This document shows, one piece after another, positions 37,730-46,236 of a stretch of 64,000 bases of DNA (positions are counted from its first letter, which is position 1; each line of letters starts with the position of its first letter). The translations under genes were made by a program, and so were the position numbers. The stretch is from Oscillospiraceae bacterium (GTDB taxonomy: Bacteria; Bacillota; Clostridia; Oscillospirales; Ruminococcaceae). The stretch spans positions 1 through 64,000 of the forward strand of contig WRLK01000007.1 in the NCBI GenBank assembly GCA_009777635.1. The letters are read 5' to 3'. The notes beneath the pieces were generated by a model, which had not been told where the DNA came from, did not search any database, and worked only from the letters and a program-made list of their open reading frames with translations.

Positions 37730-38562
37730 CAAGCATCAATCGATTCGATATCGATATGCGTGATTTTGCCGTTCGCCTCACCGCGCAGGAACAAGGCGAC
37801 GACGCTTTCAAAGTTTTCGGGGGAATCGGTCAGGAAGTAGTTTACCCGGCCGCCGCCGTCCGCGGATTCGTTTAACATCCCCTGCTTTGTAAGTCCGGTC
37901 TTAAGCTCCGCAACGGCGGATACGCAAGGGTCTATCAGCGTGACGTCGTATCCCAGCACGTCGTTTATTAAATCATATAAAAGCGGGAAATGGGTACAGC
38001 CTAAAATCAACGTATCGATTTCCTCTTTCATGAGGGGTCTAAGGTACATCTCAAGCACAAGGCGGCTGATCTTGTTGTCAACGCCTATCATGCCGTTTTC
38101 CACAAGGGGTACAAGCAGCGGGCAGGCGTTGCCGAAAACCTTTGCCGACGGCGATATGGCGCGCACGGCGCGCCCGTAGGCCCCTGAGCGTATTGCCGCG
38201 GTCGTCGCGATAACGCCGATTCTGCCTCCGGCGCTCATGGCGCAGGCAGTCCTTGTGGCGGGCAGGACAATCCCCGTATACGGCATATCTTTTCCTAAAA
38301 TATCGAGCGCCGCTTTCTCGTCGAGAACCGTGCTGACGGTCCCGCACGCCGCGATTACAGCCTTTACGTCGTGTTTCATCAGGAATCTGACGGCCTGCTT
38401 CGCGTATTTTATAATGGTGTTTTTTGAGCGCGTACCGTAAGGGTTGCGCCCGGTATCCCCGAAATATACGATGTTTTCGTCCGGCAAAAGCTTCTTAAGC
38501 TCGCGCACGGCGGTAAGCCCGCCAACGCCGGAATCAAATACGCCGATCGGTTTGTTGTTCAT
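37729..38562 (-). CDS. murI: Glutamate racemase
   Basis: Makes D-glutamate for peptidoglycan. 277 residues when started at the ATG at 38562 (MNNKPIGVFDSGVGGL), which follows GGAGG and overlaps the ddl stop (ATGA); the track opens at 38607. Both catalytic cysteines are present: Cys73 in AACGTVS and the second in LGCTHFPLL. The first motif is normally ACNT, so the asparagine is replaced by glycine here, and GDTGRNPYG replaces the usual GDTARxPYG. Confidence 0.93.
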   Translation of the reverse strand: MNNKPIGVFDSGVGGLTAVRELKKLLPDENIVYFGDTGRNPYGTRSKNTIIKYAKQAVRFLMKHDVKAVIAACGTVSTVLDEKAALDILGKDMPYTGIVLPATRTACAMSAGGRIGVIATTAAIRSGAYGRAVRAISPSAKVFGNACPLLVPLVENGMIGVDNKISRLVLEMYLRPLMKEEIDTLILGCTHFPLLYDLINDVLGYDVTLIDPCVSAVAELKTGLTKQGMLNESADGGGRVNYFLTDSPENFESVVALFLRGEANGKITHIDIESIDA

Positions 38563-39596
38563 ACGGTAACCTCCGTCTTCAATGCCGCCGTTACGATTTT
38601 TTCGCAAAGCTCTTCGTATGATATGCCCGCGGCCGCTGCCTCCTGCGGCAAAAGGCTTGTGGGGGTCATGCCGGGAAGCGTGTTGGCTTCAAGGCAAAAA
38701 TGGCTGCCGGCTTCGTCTAAAATAAAGTCTATTCTTGAATAATACCCAAGCTTTAACGCGTTATGTACGTTTATGGCGTCGGCTAAAAGCCGGTCGCTTA
38801 CGTCTTTTGGAATATCCGCGGGACAAACCTCCACGGCGAGACCGGGCTGGTATTTATTCTTGTAATCGTAAAAGCCGGTCTTCGGGATAATCTCAATCAC
38901 GGGCAAAGCGACGCCGCCGAGCACGCCGACGGAAAATTCGCGGCCTTTTATAAGGCGCTCGAGTAAAACGATGCGCTCATATTTTTTCGCGGCTTCTACA
39001 GCTTCCGCGATGCTGTCCCGGTCGTAAATCAGCGACACGCCTACGCTTGAGCCGCACCCGCACGGCTTCACAACACAGGGAACCCCGATTTTTTCGGCTG
39101 CTTTTTCGATATCGCCGGTTTCGGCGTCGTACATAACCCATTCGGGAGTGGAAATCCCGGCTTCCTTCATCAGAGTTTTCGCGATTCCCTTATCCATGGC
39201 AAGGAGGCTTCCGGCGTAACCTGTGCCGGTATATTTTATGCCGTACATGTCAAAGACCGCCTGAAGCTGCCCGTTTTCGCCGGCGGCGCCGTGAAGCGCG
39301 ACGAACGTGACGTCGGCCCGCCTGCATGTTTCAATGACGTTTTTGCCAATAAACGAGCACGCGTTGTCCGCCTGCCCGGCAAGCTCGTCGAGGTCGGGCT
39401 CGTGCGGGGGAACCTTATAGCTGTATACCTTGCCGCTTTGCCTGTCAAAAAAGGAGGCGGTATCGCAGCCTATATATAAATCGATAAGCGCGACGCTGTG
39501 CCCGTTTTCAATAAGGGCGTTCGCAATGAGGCTGCCGGAAGAAAGCGAAACGTCGCGTTCAGGCGAGTAGCCGCCGGCAAGTACAACAATCTTCAA
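38559..39596 (-). CDS. ddl: D-alanine-D-alanine ligase
   Basis: ATP-grasp ligase making the D-Ala-D-Ala end of peptidoglycan precursors. 345 residues: GGYSPERDVSLSSG, ALHGAAGENGQLQ, VVKPCGCGSSVGVSL, the omega-loop TGFYDYKNKY, and RIDFILDEAGSHFCLEANTLPGMTPTSLLP. The omega-loop fits the D-Ala rather than the D-lactate type. The start is TTG with GGAG 12 bases upstream. Forms a cell-wall operon with murI. Confidence 0.95.
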   Translation of the reverse strand: MKIVVLAGGYSPERDVSLSSGSLIANALIENGHSVALIDLYIGCDTASFFDRQSGKVYSYKVPPHEPDLDELAGQADNACSFIGKNVIETCRRADVTFVALHGAAGENGQLQAVFDMYGIKYTGTGYAGSLLAMDKGIAKTLMKEAGISTPEWVMYDAETGDIEKAAEKIGVPCVVKPCGCGSSVGVSLIYDRDSIAEAVEAAKKYERIVLLERLIKGREFSVGVLGGVALPVIEIIPKTGFYDYKNKYQPGLAVEVCPADIPKDVSDRLLADAINVHNALKLGYYSRIDFILDEAGSHFCLEANTLPGMTPTSLLPQEAAAAGISYEELCEKIVTAALKTEVTV

Positions 39597-39716
39597 TTAA
39601 AAGCACGCTCCAAAACTTTAACAGTATACATTATATAATCATACCACAATACGCGCGTCTAGACAAGGAAAATAGCGGCAACGGCAAAAATACTGTTAAA
39701 AACTTCGATTTTTATG

Positions 39717-39745
39717 TTGACGGCGCGCGTTTATTGTGATATAGT
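39717..39745 (+). promoter_or_regulatory. Promoter of the rpmG-secE-nusG operon
   Basis: TTGACG, 17 bases, TATAGT, one of the best promoters in the window, about 120 bases before rpmG. Confidence 0.75.
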
Positions 39746-39864
39746 AGATATACCTCTAAAAGGGCTTTATTTTTTTGCGCTGATTTTGCGTGAGACAGGC
39801 ATAAGGCCCGAAAGACCGCAAAGCGGTTTTCCGAGGGAGGCAAAAGAAACGGGAGGTGCCGAGA

Positions 39865-40014
39865 TTGAGAGTAAAAATTACCCTGGCTTGCACGGAATGC
39901 AAGCAGCGCAACTACAATACGATGAAAAACAAGAAAAACGACCCCGACAGGCTTGAAATGAGCAAGTATTGCAGGTTCTGCAAGAAGCACACGCCTCACA
40001 GGGAAACCAAATAG
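39865..40014 (+). CDS. rpmG: 50S ribosomal protein L33
   Basis: 49 residues, missed by the ORF track. The TTG start follows GGGAGGTG. Translation [49 protein letters not shown] carries the zinc-binding CxxC pair (CTEC and CRFC), the C+ form. First gene of the rpmG-secE-nusG-rplK-rplA run. Confidence 0.96.
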   Translation: MRVKITLACTECKQRNYNTMKNKKNDPDRLEMSKYCRFCKKHTPHRETK

Positions 40015-40027
40015 GAGGGGCGAGACG

Positions 40028-40246
40028 ATGGCGGAAGCAAAAGAAAAAAAGCCGAATATTTTTGCGCGTATGGCGCGTTCTGTAAGGGATATGCGCGGCG
40101 AGATGAAACGCGTGGTTTGGCCCAGCAGAAAACAAACGATAAATAATACGCTGATTGTTTTGGGATTCATGGCGATCATGGCCGTTTTGATCGGGGTGTT
40201 TGATACCGGGCTTTCATGGATTATCAGGCTTGTTTTTGGAACGTAG
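40028..40246 (+). CDS. secE: Preprotein translocase subunit SecE
   Basis: 72 residues: a short cytoplasmic part with the conserved EMKRVVWPSRKQTINNT, and one membrane segment near the C-terminus. Clamps the SecYG channel. GAGGGGCGAG precedes the ATG, 14 bases after rpmG. Confidence 0.95.
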   Translation: MAEAKEKKPNIFARMARSVRDMRGEMKRVVWPSRKQTINNTLIVLGFMAIMAVLIGVFDTGLSWIIRLVFGT

Positions 40247-40286
40247 CATAAGCGCTCGCCAAAGACAGCGCGGGAGGCAAACGTAA

Positions 40287-40808
40287 ATGGCAGAGACACC
40301 AAAATGGTATGTTGTGCATACGTATTCCGGCTATGAGAACAAGGTTGCCGGCAGTATACAAAAAGCGGTTGAAAACCGTAAAATGCAAGAGTTTATCAGC
40401 GAAGTGCAGGTTCCGACCGAGACGGTTGTCGAGATCAAGGACAACAAGAAAAAAGAAGTCGAGCGAAAGCTTTATCCCGGATATGTGATGGTTAAAATGA
40501 TCATGACCGACGACAGCTGGTATGTTGTGCGAAATATCCGCGGCGTTACCGGGTTCGTGGGCCCGGGCTCGAAGCCCGTGCCGCTCACCGAGGATGAGGT
40601 TTCGCGGCTTGGCGTTGAAAAACGCGAAGTCATCGTAAACTTTGAGGTCGGCGATTCCGTCAAGGTTAACGACGGTTATCTTGACGGCTTTATCGGCACG
40701 GTTGACTCAATCGAGCCGGATAACGACGTCGTAAGGGTTATGGTTTCCATGATGGGCAAGGACGTCCTTGTGGAGCTGGGGCTTGCTCAGGTCGAGACGC
40801 TGGATTAG
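40287..40808 (+). CDS. nusG: Transcription termination/antitermination factor NusG
   Basis: 173 residues. NGN domain at the N-terminus (WYVVHTYSGYENKVAGSIQKAV, YPGYVMVKMIMTDDSWYVVRNIRGVTGFVGPGSKPVPLTEDE) and KOW domain at the C-terminus (FEVGDSVKVNDGYLDGFIGTVDSI). Binds RNA polymerase and links it to ribosomes or Rho. Confidence 0.97.
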   Translation: MAETPKWYVVHTYSGYENKVAGSIQKAVENRKMQEFISEVQVPTETVVEIKDNKKKEVERKLYPGYVMVKMIMTDDSWYVVRNIRGVTGFVGPGSKPVPLTEDEVSRLGVEKREVIVNFEVGDSVKVNDGYLDGFIGTVDSIEPDNDVVRVMVSMMGKDVLVELGLAQVETLD

Positions 40809-40828
40809 CGATTAGCGGATGCGAATAA

Positions 40829-40860
40829 ATATGAACGACAGTTCATATGTAATGCAACAC
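40829..40860 (+). repeat. GTTCAT hairpin repeat, copy C
   Basis: ATGAAC-GACA-GTTCAT followed by ATGTAATGCAACAC in the nusG-rplK gap; compare the copies near 6776 and 29828. Confidence 0.7.
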
Positions 40861-40888
40861 ACTTATATTTATATAAGAGGCTTCCGCT

Positions 40889-40928
40889 GTGGGAGGGTTA
40901 CAAGACAAGATAACCCGACAAATACCAC
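40889..40928 (+). promoter_or_regulatory. rplKA leader hairpin, possible L1 binding site
   Basis: GTGG-n2-GGGTTA ... TAACCC-n8-CCAC forms a two-step stem just upstream of the GAAAGG ribosome binding site of rplK. L1 feedback on this operon by such a leader is established in other bacteria; its presence here is inferred from the structure. Confidence 0.55.
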
Positions 40929-40952
40929 TATTTTGAAAGGTGCGATTTTTAA

Positions 40953-41378
40953 ATGGCAAATAAGGTAATAGGTCTTATCAAATTGCAGATTCCCGCGGGA
41001 AAAGCCACTCCCGCGCCGCCGGTAGGCCCGGCTCTCGGGCAGCACGGCGTTAACATCATGGGCTTTACAAAGGAATTCAACGAAAGAACAAAGAACGACG
41101 TGGGTCTTTTGATACCGGTAGTTATTACAGTTTATGCGGACCGTTCTTTTAGTTTCATCACAAAAACTCCGCCCGCGGCAATCCTTATAAAGAAGGCGCT
41201 CGGACTTGAAAAAGCGTCCGGCGTGCCGAATAAGGACAAGGTAGGCAAGATAACGCAGGAACAGTTGCGTAAAATAGCGGAACAGAAAATGCCCGACTTA
41301 AACGCCGCCGATGTAGAAGCCGCAATGAGAATGGTTGCGGGTACGGCGCGCTCAATGGGCATTACTGTCGAGGGTTAG
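40953..41378 (+). CDS. rplK: 50S ribosomal protein L11
   Basis: 141 residues, part of the GTPase-associated centre. Starts [36 protein letters not shown], with [23 protein letters not shown] and a C-terminal [19 protein letters not shown] before the ATG. Confidence 0.97.
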   Translation: MANKVIGLIKLQIPAGKATPAPPVGPALGQHGVNIMGFTKEFNERTKNDVGLLIPVVITVYADRSFSFITKTPPAAILIKKALGLEKASGVPNKDKVGKITQEQLRKIAEQKMPDLNAADVEAAMRMVAGTARSMGITVEG

Positions 41379-41392
41379 GAGGAGTATGAACA

Positions 41393-42088
41393 ATGAAACG
41401 CGGTAAAAAATATAACGAAAGCCAAAAGCTTTTTGACAGGCAGACGCTTCATGAAGTCCCGGACGCCCTTGACATGTGCATGAAAACAGCCAAGGCAAAA
41501 TTCGACGAGACCGTCGAGCTGCACGTCCGCCTGGGCGTCGACTCAAGACATGCGGACCAACAGGTCCGCGGCGCTGTCGTGCTGCCGAACGGCACAGGTA
41601 AAAAAGTGCGCGTTCTCGTATTCTGCAAGGGCGATAACGTGGAGGCCGCCAAAGCTGCCGGAGCTGAATTTGTCGGCGCCGAAGACATGATGGAGAAAAT
41701 CCAGAAAGAGGGCTGGATGGATTTCGACGTCGTCGTCGCTTCACCCGATATGATGGGAGTCGTCGGACGTCTCGGTAAGATTTTAGGCCCACGCGGGCTG
41801 ATGCCGAACCCGAAAGCCGGAACAGTCACCCCCGATGTTGCGAAAGCCGTCACGGAGGCAAAAGCCGGTAAGATCGAATATCGCCTTGATAAAACGAATA
41901 TCATCCACTGCCCGATCGGCAAGGCAAGCTTCGGCACCGAAAAGCTTAAGCAGAACTTAGATACGCTGATGGACGCCATAGTCAAAGCGAAGCCTGCCGC
42001 CGCGAAAGGCCAGTATGTGAAGTCCTGTGTTGTTGCCACGACCATGGGCCCCGGTGTGAAAATTAATCCGGCGAAGTTTGTGCCGTGA
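41393..42088 (+). CDS. rplA: 50S ribosomal protein L1
   Basis: 231 residues, forms the mobile L1 stalk and can repress its own operon. [71 protein letters not shown], and [13 protein letters not shown]. The end overlaps a dispersed GC-rich repeat, and the rplJ-rplL genes that normally follow are absent. Confidence 0.97.
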   Translation: MKRGKKYNESQKLFDRQTLHEVPDALDMCMKTAKAKFDETVELHVRLGVDSRHADQQVRGAVVLPNGTGKKVRVLVFCKGDNVEAAKAAGAEFVGAEDMMEKIQKEGWMDFDVVVASPDMMGVVGRLGKILGPRGLMPNPKAGTVTPDVAKAVTEAKAGKIEYRLDKTNIIHCPIGKASFGTEKLKQNLDTLMDAIVKAKPAAAKGQYVKSCVVATTMGPGVKINPAKFVP

Positions 42089-42160
42089 TGCGGTGAAGCT
42101 TTCACCTTATAACGCAATAAAGCAACCAAAACGCGCCGGGGATTATCCCCGGCGCGCCTT
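42087..42160 (-). repeat. Dispersed GC-rich repeat, copy 2, after rplA
   Basis: On the minus strand: a strong hairpin GCGCCGGGGA-TAA-TCCCCGGCGC, then GTTTTGGTTGCTTTATTGCG and TTATAAGGTGAAAGC, parallel to 26759-26820. The hairpin may also end rplA transcription, although no T-run follows. Confidence 0.75.
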
Positions 42161-42168
42161 GATTGGAT

Positions 42169-42197
42169 TGACAAGCTTGCCATAATGTTATAATATA
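42169..42197 (+). promoter_or_regulatory. Promoter of the RidA-like gene
   Basis: TTGACA followed by overlapping TATAAT (15-base spacer) and TAATAT (17-base spacer). Confidence 0.65.
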
Positions 42198-42222
42198 GCA
42201 TAAAAAACGGGAGGTAATCGCA

Positions 42223-42687
42223 ATGTCAGACGCATATGAAAACTTAAAACGGCTGGGGCTTGAACTGCCGCCTTTGACGGAGCAAAAAAGACTTTTTGAC
42301 AATGTCCGGCAAATTGGGAATGTTCTTTATGTTTCAGGACAGGGACCGCTTATAAAGGACGAGGTAAAATATACAGGAAAACTGGGCGCGGACGTTTCGA
42401 TGGAAGCTGGGCAGGAAGCAGCAAGGCTGGTTGCCCTCAATGTATTATCCAGCCTTCATGATTATCTGGGCGACCTAAACAAAGTCAAAAACATGGTGAA
42501 GCTATTGGTTTTTGTTTCAAGCGCCTCAGGCTTCCACAGGCAGCCCGAGGTCGCCAATGCCGCCTCGCAGCTATTTTTGGATGTTTTTGGTAAAGCCGGC
42601 GCACACGCCCGCTCCGCAATCGGCGTTTATGAGCTTCCATCGAATATCCCGGTAGAAATTGAAGCGGTTGTTGAAATTTTTCCTTAA
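42223..42687 (+). CDS. RidA/YjgF-like protein
   Basis: 154 residues of the RidA superfamily (YjgF/YER057c/UK114), longer than archetypal RidA (about 128). Core elements: LFDNVRQIGNVLYVSGQGP, GQEAARLVALNVLSSLHDYLGDLNKVKNMVKLLVFV, HARSAIGVYELPSNIPVEIEAVVEI with the conserved arginine for enamine/imine deamination. GGGAGG before the ATG, own promoter. Could assist the PLP enzyme of the next cluster by removing reactive intermediates, which is inference. Confidence 0.9.
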   Translation: MSDAYENLKRLGLELPPLTEQKRLFDNVRQIGNVLYVSGQGPLIKDEVKYTGKLGADVSMEAGQEAARLVALNVLSSLHDYLGDLNKVKNMVKLLVFVSSASGFHRQPEVANAASQLFLDVFGKAGAHARSAIGVYELPSNIPVEIEAVVEIFP

Positions 42688-42803
42688 AATGATTCGTATG
42701 AACTGCCGGTAAGCCATATCTTTACAAGGAATTTAACGCAAGGCTTTATGGAGCAAAGAGTGTCCTGCCATTATTATGTAATCATTATTTCCTGAAAATA
42801 TGC

Positions 42804-42833
42804 TTGACAATAATAGCGGCATTGTGATACACT
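42804..42833 (+). promoter_or_regulatory. Promoter of the GntR regulator
   Basis: TTGACA, 18 bases, TACACT, about 100 bases upstream of the GntR start. Confidence 0.55.
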
Positions 42834-42888
42834 GTGTAAAAGTGCCATAAAAACGATAAAAATCCTTTTCTTTTTTTTTACTTTAACA

Positions 42889-42906
42889 GGTATGGTGGTC
42901 CATACC
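42889..42906. promoter_or_regulatory. Operator candidate in the GntR leader
   Basis: Inverted repeat GGTATGG-TGGT-CCATACC. Its ATGG-N4-CCAT core recurs at 43698-43709 before the next gene. Confidence 0.6.
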
Positions 42907-42936
42907 ACCTTTACAAAAACAGATGGGGTGAACCAT

Positions 42937-43683
42937 ATGCTGCCTATACCAATCGTATTGGATAAATCAAAAGCCATTCCGGCATACTATCAAATTACCA
43001 AGCAGCTACAGGACCTGATTGCCCGGGGAACGTGGCTTCCGGGCGACATGATCCCATCAGAAAGGGATTTTTGCCGCGAATTGGATATTAACCGCGCAAC
43101 CATACGGCAGGCGATCAATACATTGGTCGGCGATGGGATTTTATACCGCAAAAAAGGCATCGGAACCTTTGTGGCAAAACCGAAGCCAAAGATGAATCAG
43201 CTTTTATCGCGCATGACAAACTTTACTGATTATGTGATAAGCCAAGGCATGGTTCCCGGCAATATTATGATTGAACGGGAAATCGTACCGGCCCCGCTGG
43301 AAGTCTCCAAGGCATTGGAGTGCGAGATGGGAGACGCTGTTATCAAGGTGCACCGACTGCGCCTGGCGGACGACCTGCCTATGGTCGTCGAATGTGCATA
43401 CCTGAATTTAATGAAGTGTCAGGCGGTTTTGCAAGCCGATTTAGTACATGATTCGCTATATAATACTTTGCGCGAGAAATGCGGTTTGCAATTAAGCCAT
43501 TGTCACGAAACCATTGAAATAAGTTTATGTGATTTGGAAATCAGCAAGCATCTCGGGATTCCGGTTAATTCTCCGATTTTTTTGCTGAAGCGCACAACCT
43601 TTGCCGAAGCGGGCGTGGTTGAATATGTCATCTCACAATCCCGGCCCGACCGCCATAAATTTATTATCGAGCTTGGTCTTTAA
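42937..43683 (+). CDS. GntR family regulator (HutC/UTRA type)
   Basis: 248 residues. N-terminal winged helix (IPAYYQITKQLQDLIARGTWLPGDMIPSERDFCRELDINRATIRQAINTLVGDGILYRKKGIGTFV) and a C-terminal UTRA ligand domain (from about 95; ALECEMGDAVIKVHRLRLADDLPMVVECAYL). HutC members bind sugars, amino sugars or amino acid derivatives. The track opens at 42892, but the ATG at 42937 has GGGGTG upstream and places the operator in the leader. Probably represses the catabolic cluster that follows. Confidence 0.93.
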   Translation: MLPIPIVLDKSKAIPAYYQITKQLQDLIARGTWLPGDMIPSERDFCRELDINRATIRQAINTLVGDGILYRKKGIGTFVAKPKPKMNQLLSRMTNFTDYVISQGMVPGNIMIEREIVPAPLEVSKALECEMGDAVIKVHRLRLADDLPMVVECAYLNLMKCQAVLQADLVHDSLYNTLREKCGLQLSHCHETIEISLCDLEISKHLGIPVNSPIFLLKRTTFAEAGVVEYVISQSRPDRHKFIIELGL

Positions 43684-43695
43684 TCATTTGCTGTA

Positions 43696-43711
43696 ACATG
43701 GGAAACCATGT
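43696..43711. promoter_or_regulatory. Operator candidate before the epimerase gene
   Basis: ACATGG-GAAA-CCATGT, sharing the ATGG-N4-CCAT core with the GntR leader palindrome, located about 35-50 bases before the TTG start of the next gene. Confidence 0.55.
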
Positions 43712-43745
43712 GTAAAGTATAAAATTAAAATAAGGGGGTAATCTT

Positions 43746-44669
43746 TTGAAACTGTCATTCGAAATTTGGCCAAACGCGGCGTGGGGCAGGTGCGAAATCG
43801 TTGGTCCTGCATGGAATTCATGGGGGGACAAGCCACTGGACTGGTGTATCCGTCAGGTAAAGAAATACGGATATGACGGATTTGACGTAATTTTCTCGAA
43901 GCTTGAAGAAATCAGGCCTGAGAACCGCGAGGCTCAGGTTAAGGCGATTCGTGCGGCAATGCAAGAAACCGGGCTGGCTTTTTCGTCGATTGGCGTCCAC
44001 ACGACGATGATGAGTTACCGGTGGTTTGATGTGGAAAAAGGAATCCAGCGTTTAAAAAACGCTGTGGACTGGGCGGTGGAAACCGACTGTGACTGTGTTG
44101 TAACGCTTGTGGGCGACGGTTATTACGACCCGCCGCAGTATAACGTAATGTCGCGCAAAGAAGCATGGCGTCAGACAATTGCATCCACTAAAGAAGTTGC
44201 CCAATACGCAAAGGACAGGGGTATCAACTTCAGCATAGAGCTTCTCCAGGGCTCTCTCATCAACACGGTTGAGGACATGCTCAAGCTGTTTGAGATTGTA
44301 GATATGCCGAACCTTTATTGCTGTATAGACGTCGGCACATGGTACAGCTCGGTGAAGCCGAAGATAGCAATCCCTGAAGCCGTATCAAAACTCAAAGACC
44401 GCATCAAGGTCATTCATGTGAAAGACGAAGTCGGGTTCCCGAACCTCATGTCGATGCAGCATGTCTGGTTTGGCGCGGGGCTTGTAAACTTCCGCGAGAT
44501 GGCCGACGCGCTTAAAGCGGTTGGGTATAATGATTATTGCGCCGTTGAGTGGGAGGGCTGGCAGGCCGGCGGACTGTTCGGCTTGGGCGAGCCGTCCGCA
44601 GTTGGACTTGCGGACTTTGACCGAGTCGCTGAGGAAGCCATTGAATACCTCCGCGAGCAGGGCTGGTAA
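43746..44669 (+). CDS. Sugar phosphate isomerase/epimerase (TIM barrel)
   Basis: 307 residues of the xylose-isomerase-like AP-endonuclease 2 family. Metal-site candidates: VVTLVGDGYY, FSIELLQGSLI (Glu), CIDVGTWYSS (Asp), IKVIHVKDEVG (His), CAVEWEGWQ (Glu). Converts an unknown keto- or aldosugar (phosphate). TTG start after AGGGGGT. First gene of the inferred GntR regulon. Confidence 0.88.
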   Translation: MKLSFEIWPNAAWGRCEIVGPAWNSWGDKPLDWCIRQVKKYGYDGFDVIFSKLEEIRPENREAQVKAIRAAMQETGLAFSSIGVHTTMMSYRWFDVEKGIQRLKNAVDWAVETDCDCVVTLVGDGYYDPPQYNVMSRKEAWRQTIASTKEVAQYAKDRGINFSIELLQGSLINTVEDMLKLFEIVDMPNLYCCIDVGTWYSSVKPKIAIPEAVSKLKDRIKVIHVKDEVGFPNLMSMQHVWFGAGLVNFREMADALKAVGYNDYCAVEWEGWQAGGLFGLGEPSAVGLADFDRVAEEAIEYLREQGW

Positions 44670-44747
44670 TTCTATTTTATCTTGTTCATAATATTATGAT
44701 TCGCGAAACTAAACCGCGAGTAATGTTTTAAAATATGGAGGATCGAT

Positions 44748-46121
44748 ATGAAAAAACGTAGTTTTGCAATCATCATGACCGCAATTATGTTACTGTCAAT
44801 TTTTGCGGCTTGCGGCGGCGGCGCCGGCGCACCGCCCGCAAGCTCCGACAGCGAGGCGGCGCCCTCAGGCAGCGGAGAAGCGGCTCCGGCGCCCGGCGGA
44901 GACGACTCGGCTGTGGACCTTGTTTTCTGGCATATGGAGGAACCCCCGCACAGGGTCAGAAGATTTAATGAAGTGTTCGATCAGTTCAACGAAGAGCACC
45001 CCGACATCAATTTTTCCGGGGTCGTGCAAAGCTGGAACGACGCATACACCCTGTTCCCGGCTGCAATTATGGCGGGTACCGGTCCTGATTTGATGCTGAC
45101 CTCCCCCGACCACGCAACCATTATTTACGAGCTTGGCAAAAATCAGCCCGTAACCGATATCATCAACGCGATTGACTCCCAACAGTCGCTTCTGCCCGCT
45201 TCCATCGAGTCTTACAAATTTGGCGACGAATATTATGCGGTTCCTGTATACGGCATGGCGCAGGTTTTGTGGTACCGCAAGGATATGTTTGACGCCGCAG
45301 GGCTTTCTCCTCCCAAAACATGGGACGAGCTGATCGCGGCAGCCGAAGCGCTGACCTCGGGCGACGTCTACGGTATCGCTTTGCCGGCTTCCAGAACGAT
45401 GGCGACCGATCAGGTCATTTGGTCGTTTATGACGGCAGGCGGGGCCAGAAACATGATTGACAGCAATAACACGGTTGACTTTAACAATCCCCAAACTGTT
45501 GCGGCATACGAGCTTTATGAAACCCTGATGAAATTCTCGCCTCCGGACTCCACTACATTCGCGTGGGGCGAGCCGCAGGCGCTGTTCAACTCGGGCAAGG
45601 CTGCCATGGCGATTGAAAAGGGTCAATACCTGCTGCCGTGGACAGACGAATCCGGACGCCCGCCTGAAGATTTAGACTGTGTCCTGATACCCACGCCCAC
45701 CGGAAGCAATTACGGCTCCTACTTCTTATCCAACGGCGTTATGCTGCTTTCCGAAGGCGAGGACAAGAAGGCGGCAGCTTCCACCTTCTTCCAGTGGCTG
45801 CTTCAGCCCGAAACCTACGGCTATTTCATCAACGCGGAGCCAGGCCTGTTCCTGCCTGTAACCGAAACGGGCGCAAAGGCGCAAAGCTTCCTGAACGACC
45901 CGATTATCTCGCAATATCCGAAACAGGTCGAAACGCTTCTTGAAGCGAGCAATATTGGCATGCTGTACGGATTTACCGACGGCGCCGCAATGAGAATCGG
46001 CCAGATTACCGGACCGAACCTGAAGGCTGCGACCCTTGAGCAAATCGTCGTTGGCGGCATGTCCCCGTCTGACGCTGTTGCCTGGGGCCAGGCTGAAATG
46101 GAAAGGGCCGTCGCCGGGTAA
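44748..46121 (+). CDS. ABC transporter substrate-binding lipoprotein (family 1, MalE type)
   Basis: 457 residues. Signal sequence with lipobox LLSIFAAC, then a Ser/Ala/Pro spacer and a family 1 sugar-binding fold (LVFWHMEEPPHRVRRFNEVFDQFNEEHPDI, GTGPDLMLTSPDH, YAVPVYGMAQVLWYRKDMFDAAGLSPPKTWDELIAAAE, WLLQPETYGYF). Receptor for the permeases downstream; the ATPase (MsmK/MalK type) is not encoded here and is probably shared. GGAGG before the ATG. Confidence 0.93.
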   Translation: MKKRSFAIIMTAIMLLSIFAACGGGAGAPPASSDSEAAPSGSGEAAPAPGGDDSAVDLVFWHMEEPPHRVRRFNEVFDQFNEEHPDINFSGVVQSWNDAYTLFPAAIMAGTGPDLMLTSPDHATIIYELGKNQPVTDIINAIDSQQSLLPASIESYKFGDEYYAVPVYGMAQVLWYRKDMFDAAGLSPPKTWDELIAAAEALTSGDVYGIALPASRTMATDQVIWSFMTAGGARNMIDSNNTVDFNNPQTVAAYELYETLMKFSPPDSTTFAWGEPQALFNSGKAAMAIEKGQYLLPWTDESGRPPEDLDCVLIPTPTGSNYGSYFLSNGVMLLSEGEDKKAAASTFFQWLLQPETYGYFINAEPGLFLPVTETGAKAQSFLNDPIISQYPKQVETLLEASNIGMLYGFTDGAAMRIGQITGPNLKAATLEQIVVGGMSPSDAVAWGQAEMERAVAG

Positions 46122-46155
46122 ATACTTTTGGCACAACATCCTTGAGTGTTCTTAT

Positions 46156-46179
46156 GGGGGCATTATAGAAAATGCCCCC
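46156..46179 (+). terminator. Intra-operon hairpin after the binding protein gene
   Basis: GGGGGCATT / AATGCCCCC, 6-base loop, followed by only a weak T stretch. Such hairpins commonly limit read-through or protect the binding-protein mRNA so that it exceeds the permeases. Confidence 0.65.
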
Positions 46180-46236
46180 GCTCTTTATATTCATTGCGTG
46201 CAATTTTAAACAACCAATAGTTATGAGGTAATATTT

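Noticed and set aside
41449-42201. 250-residue minus-strand ORF over rplA
   Set aside because: Complement of a ribosomal protein gene plus the dispersed repeat; no family resemblance.
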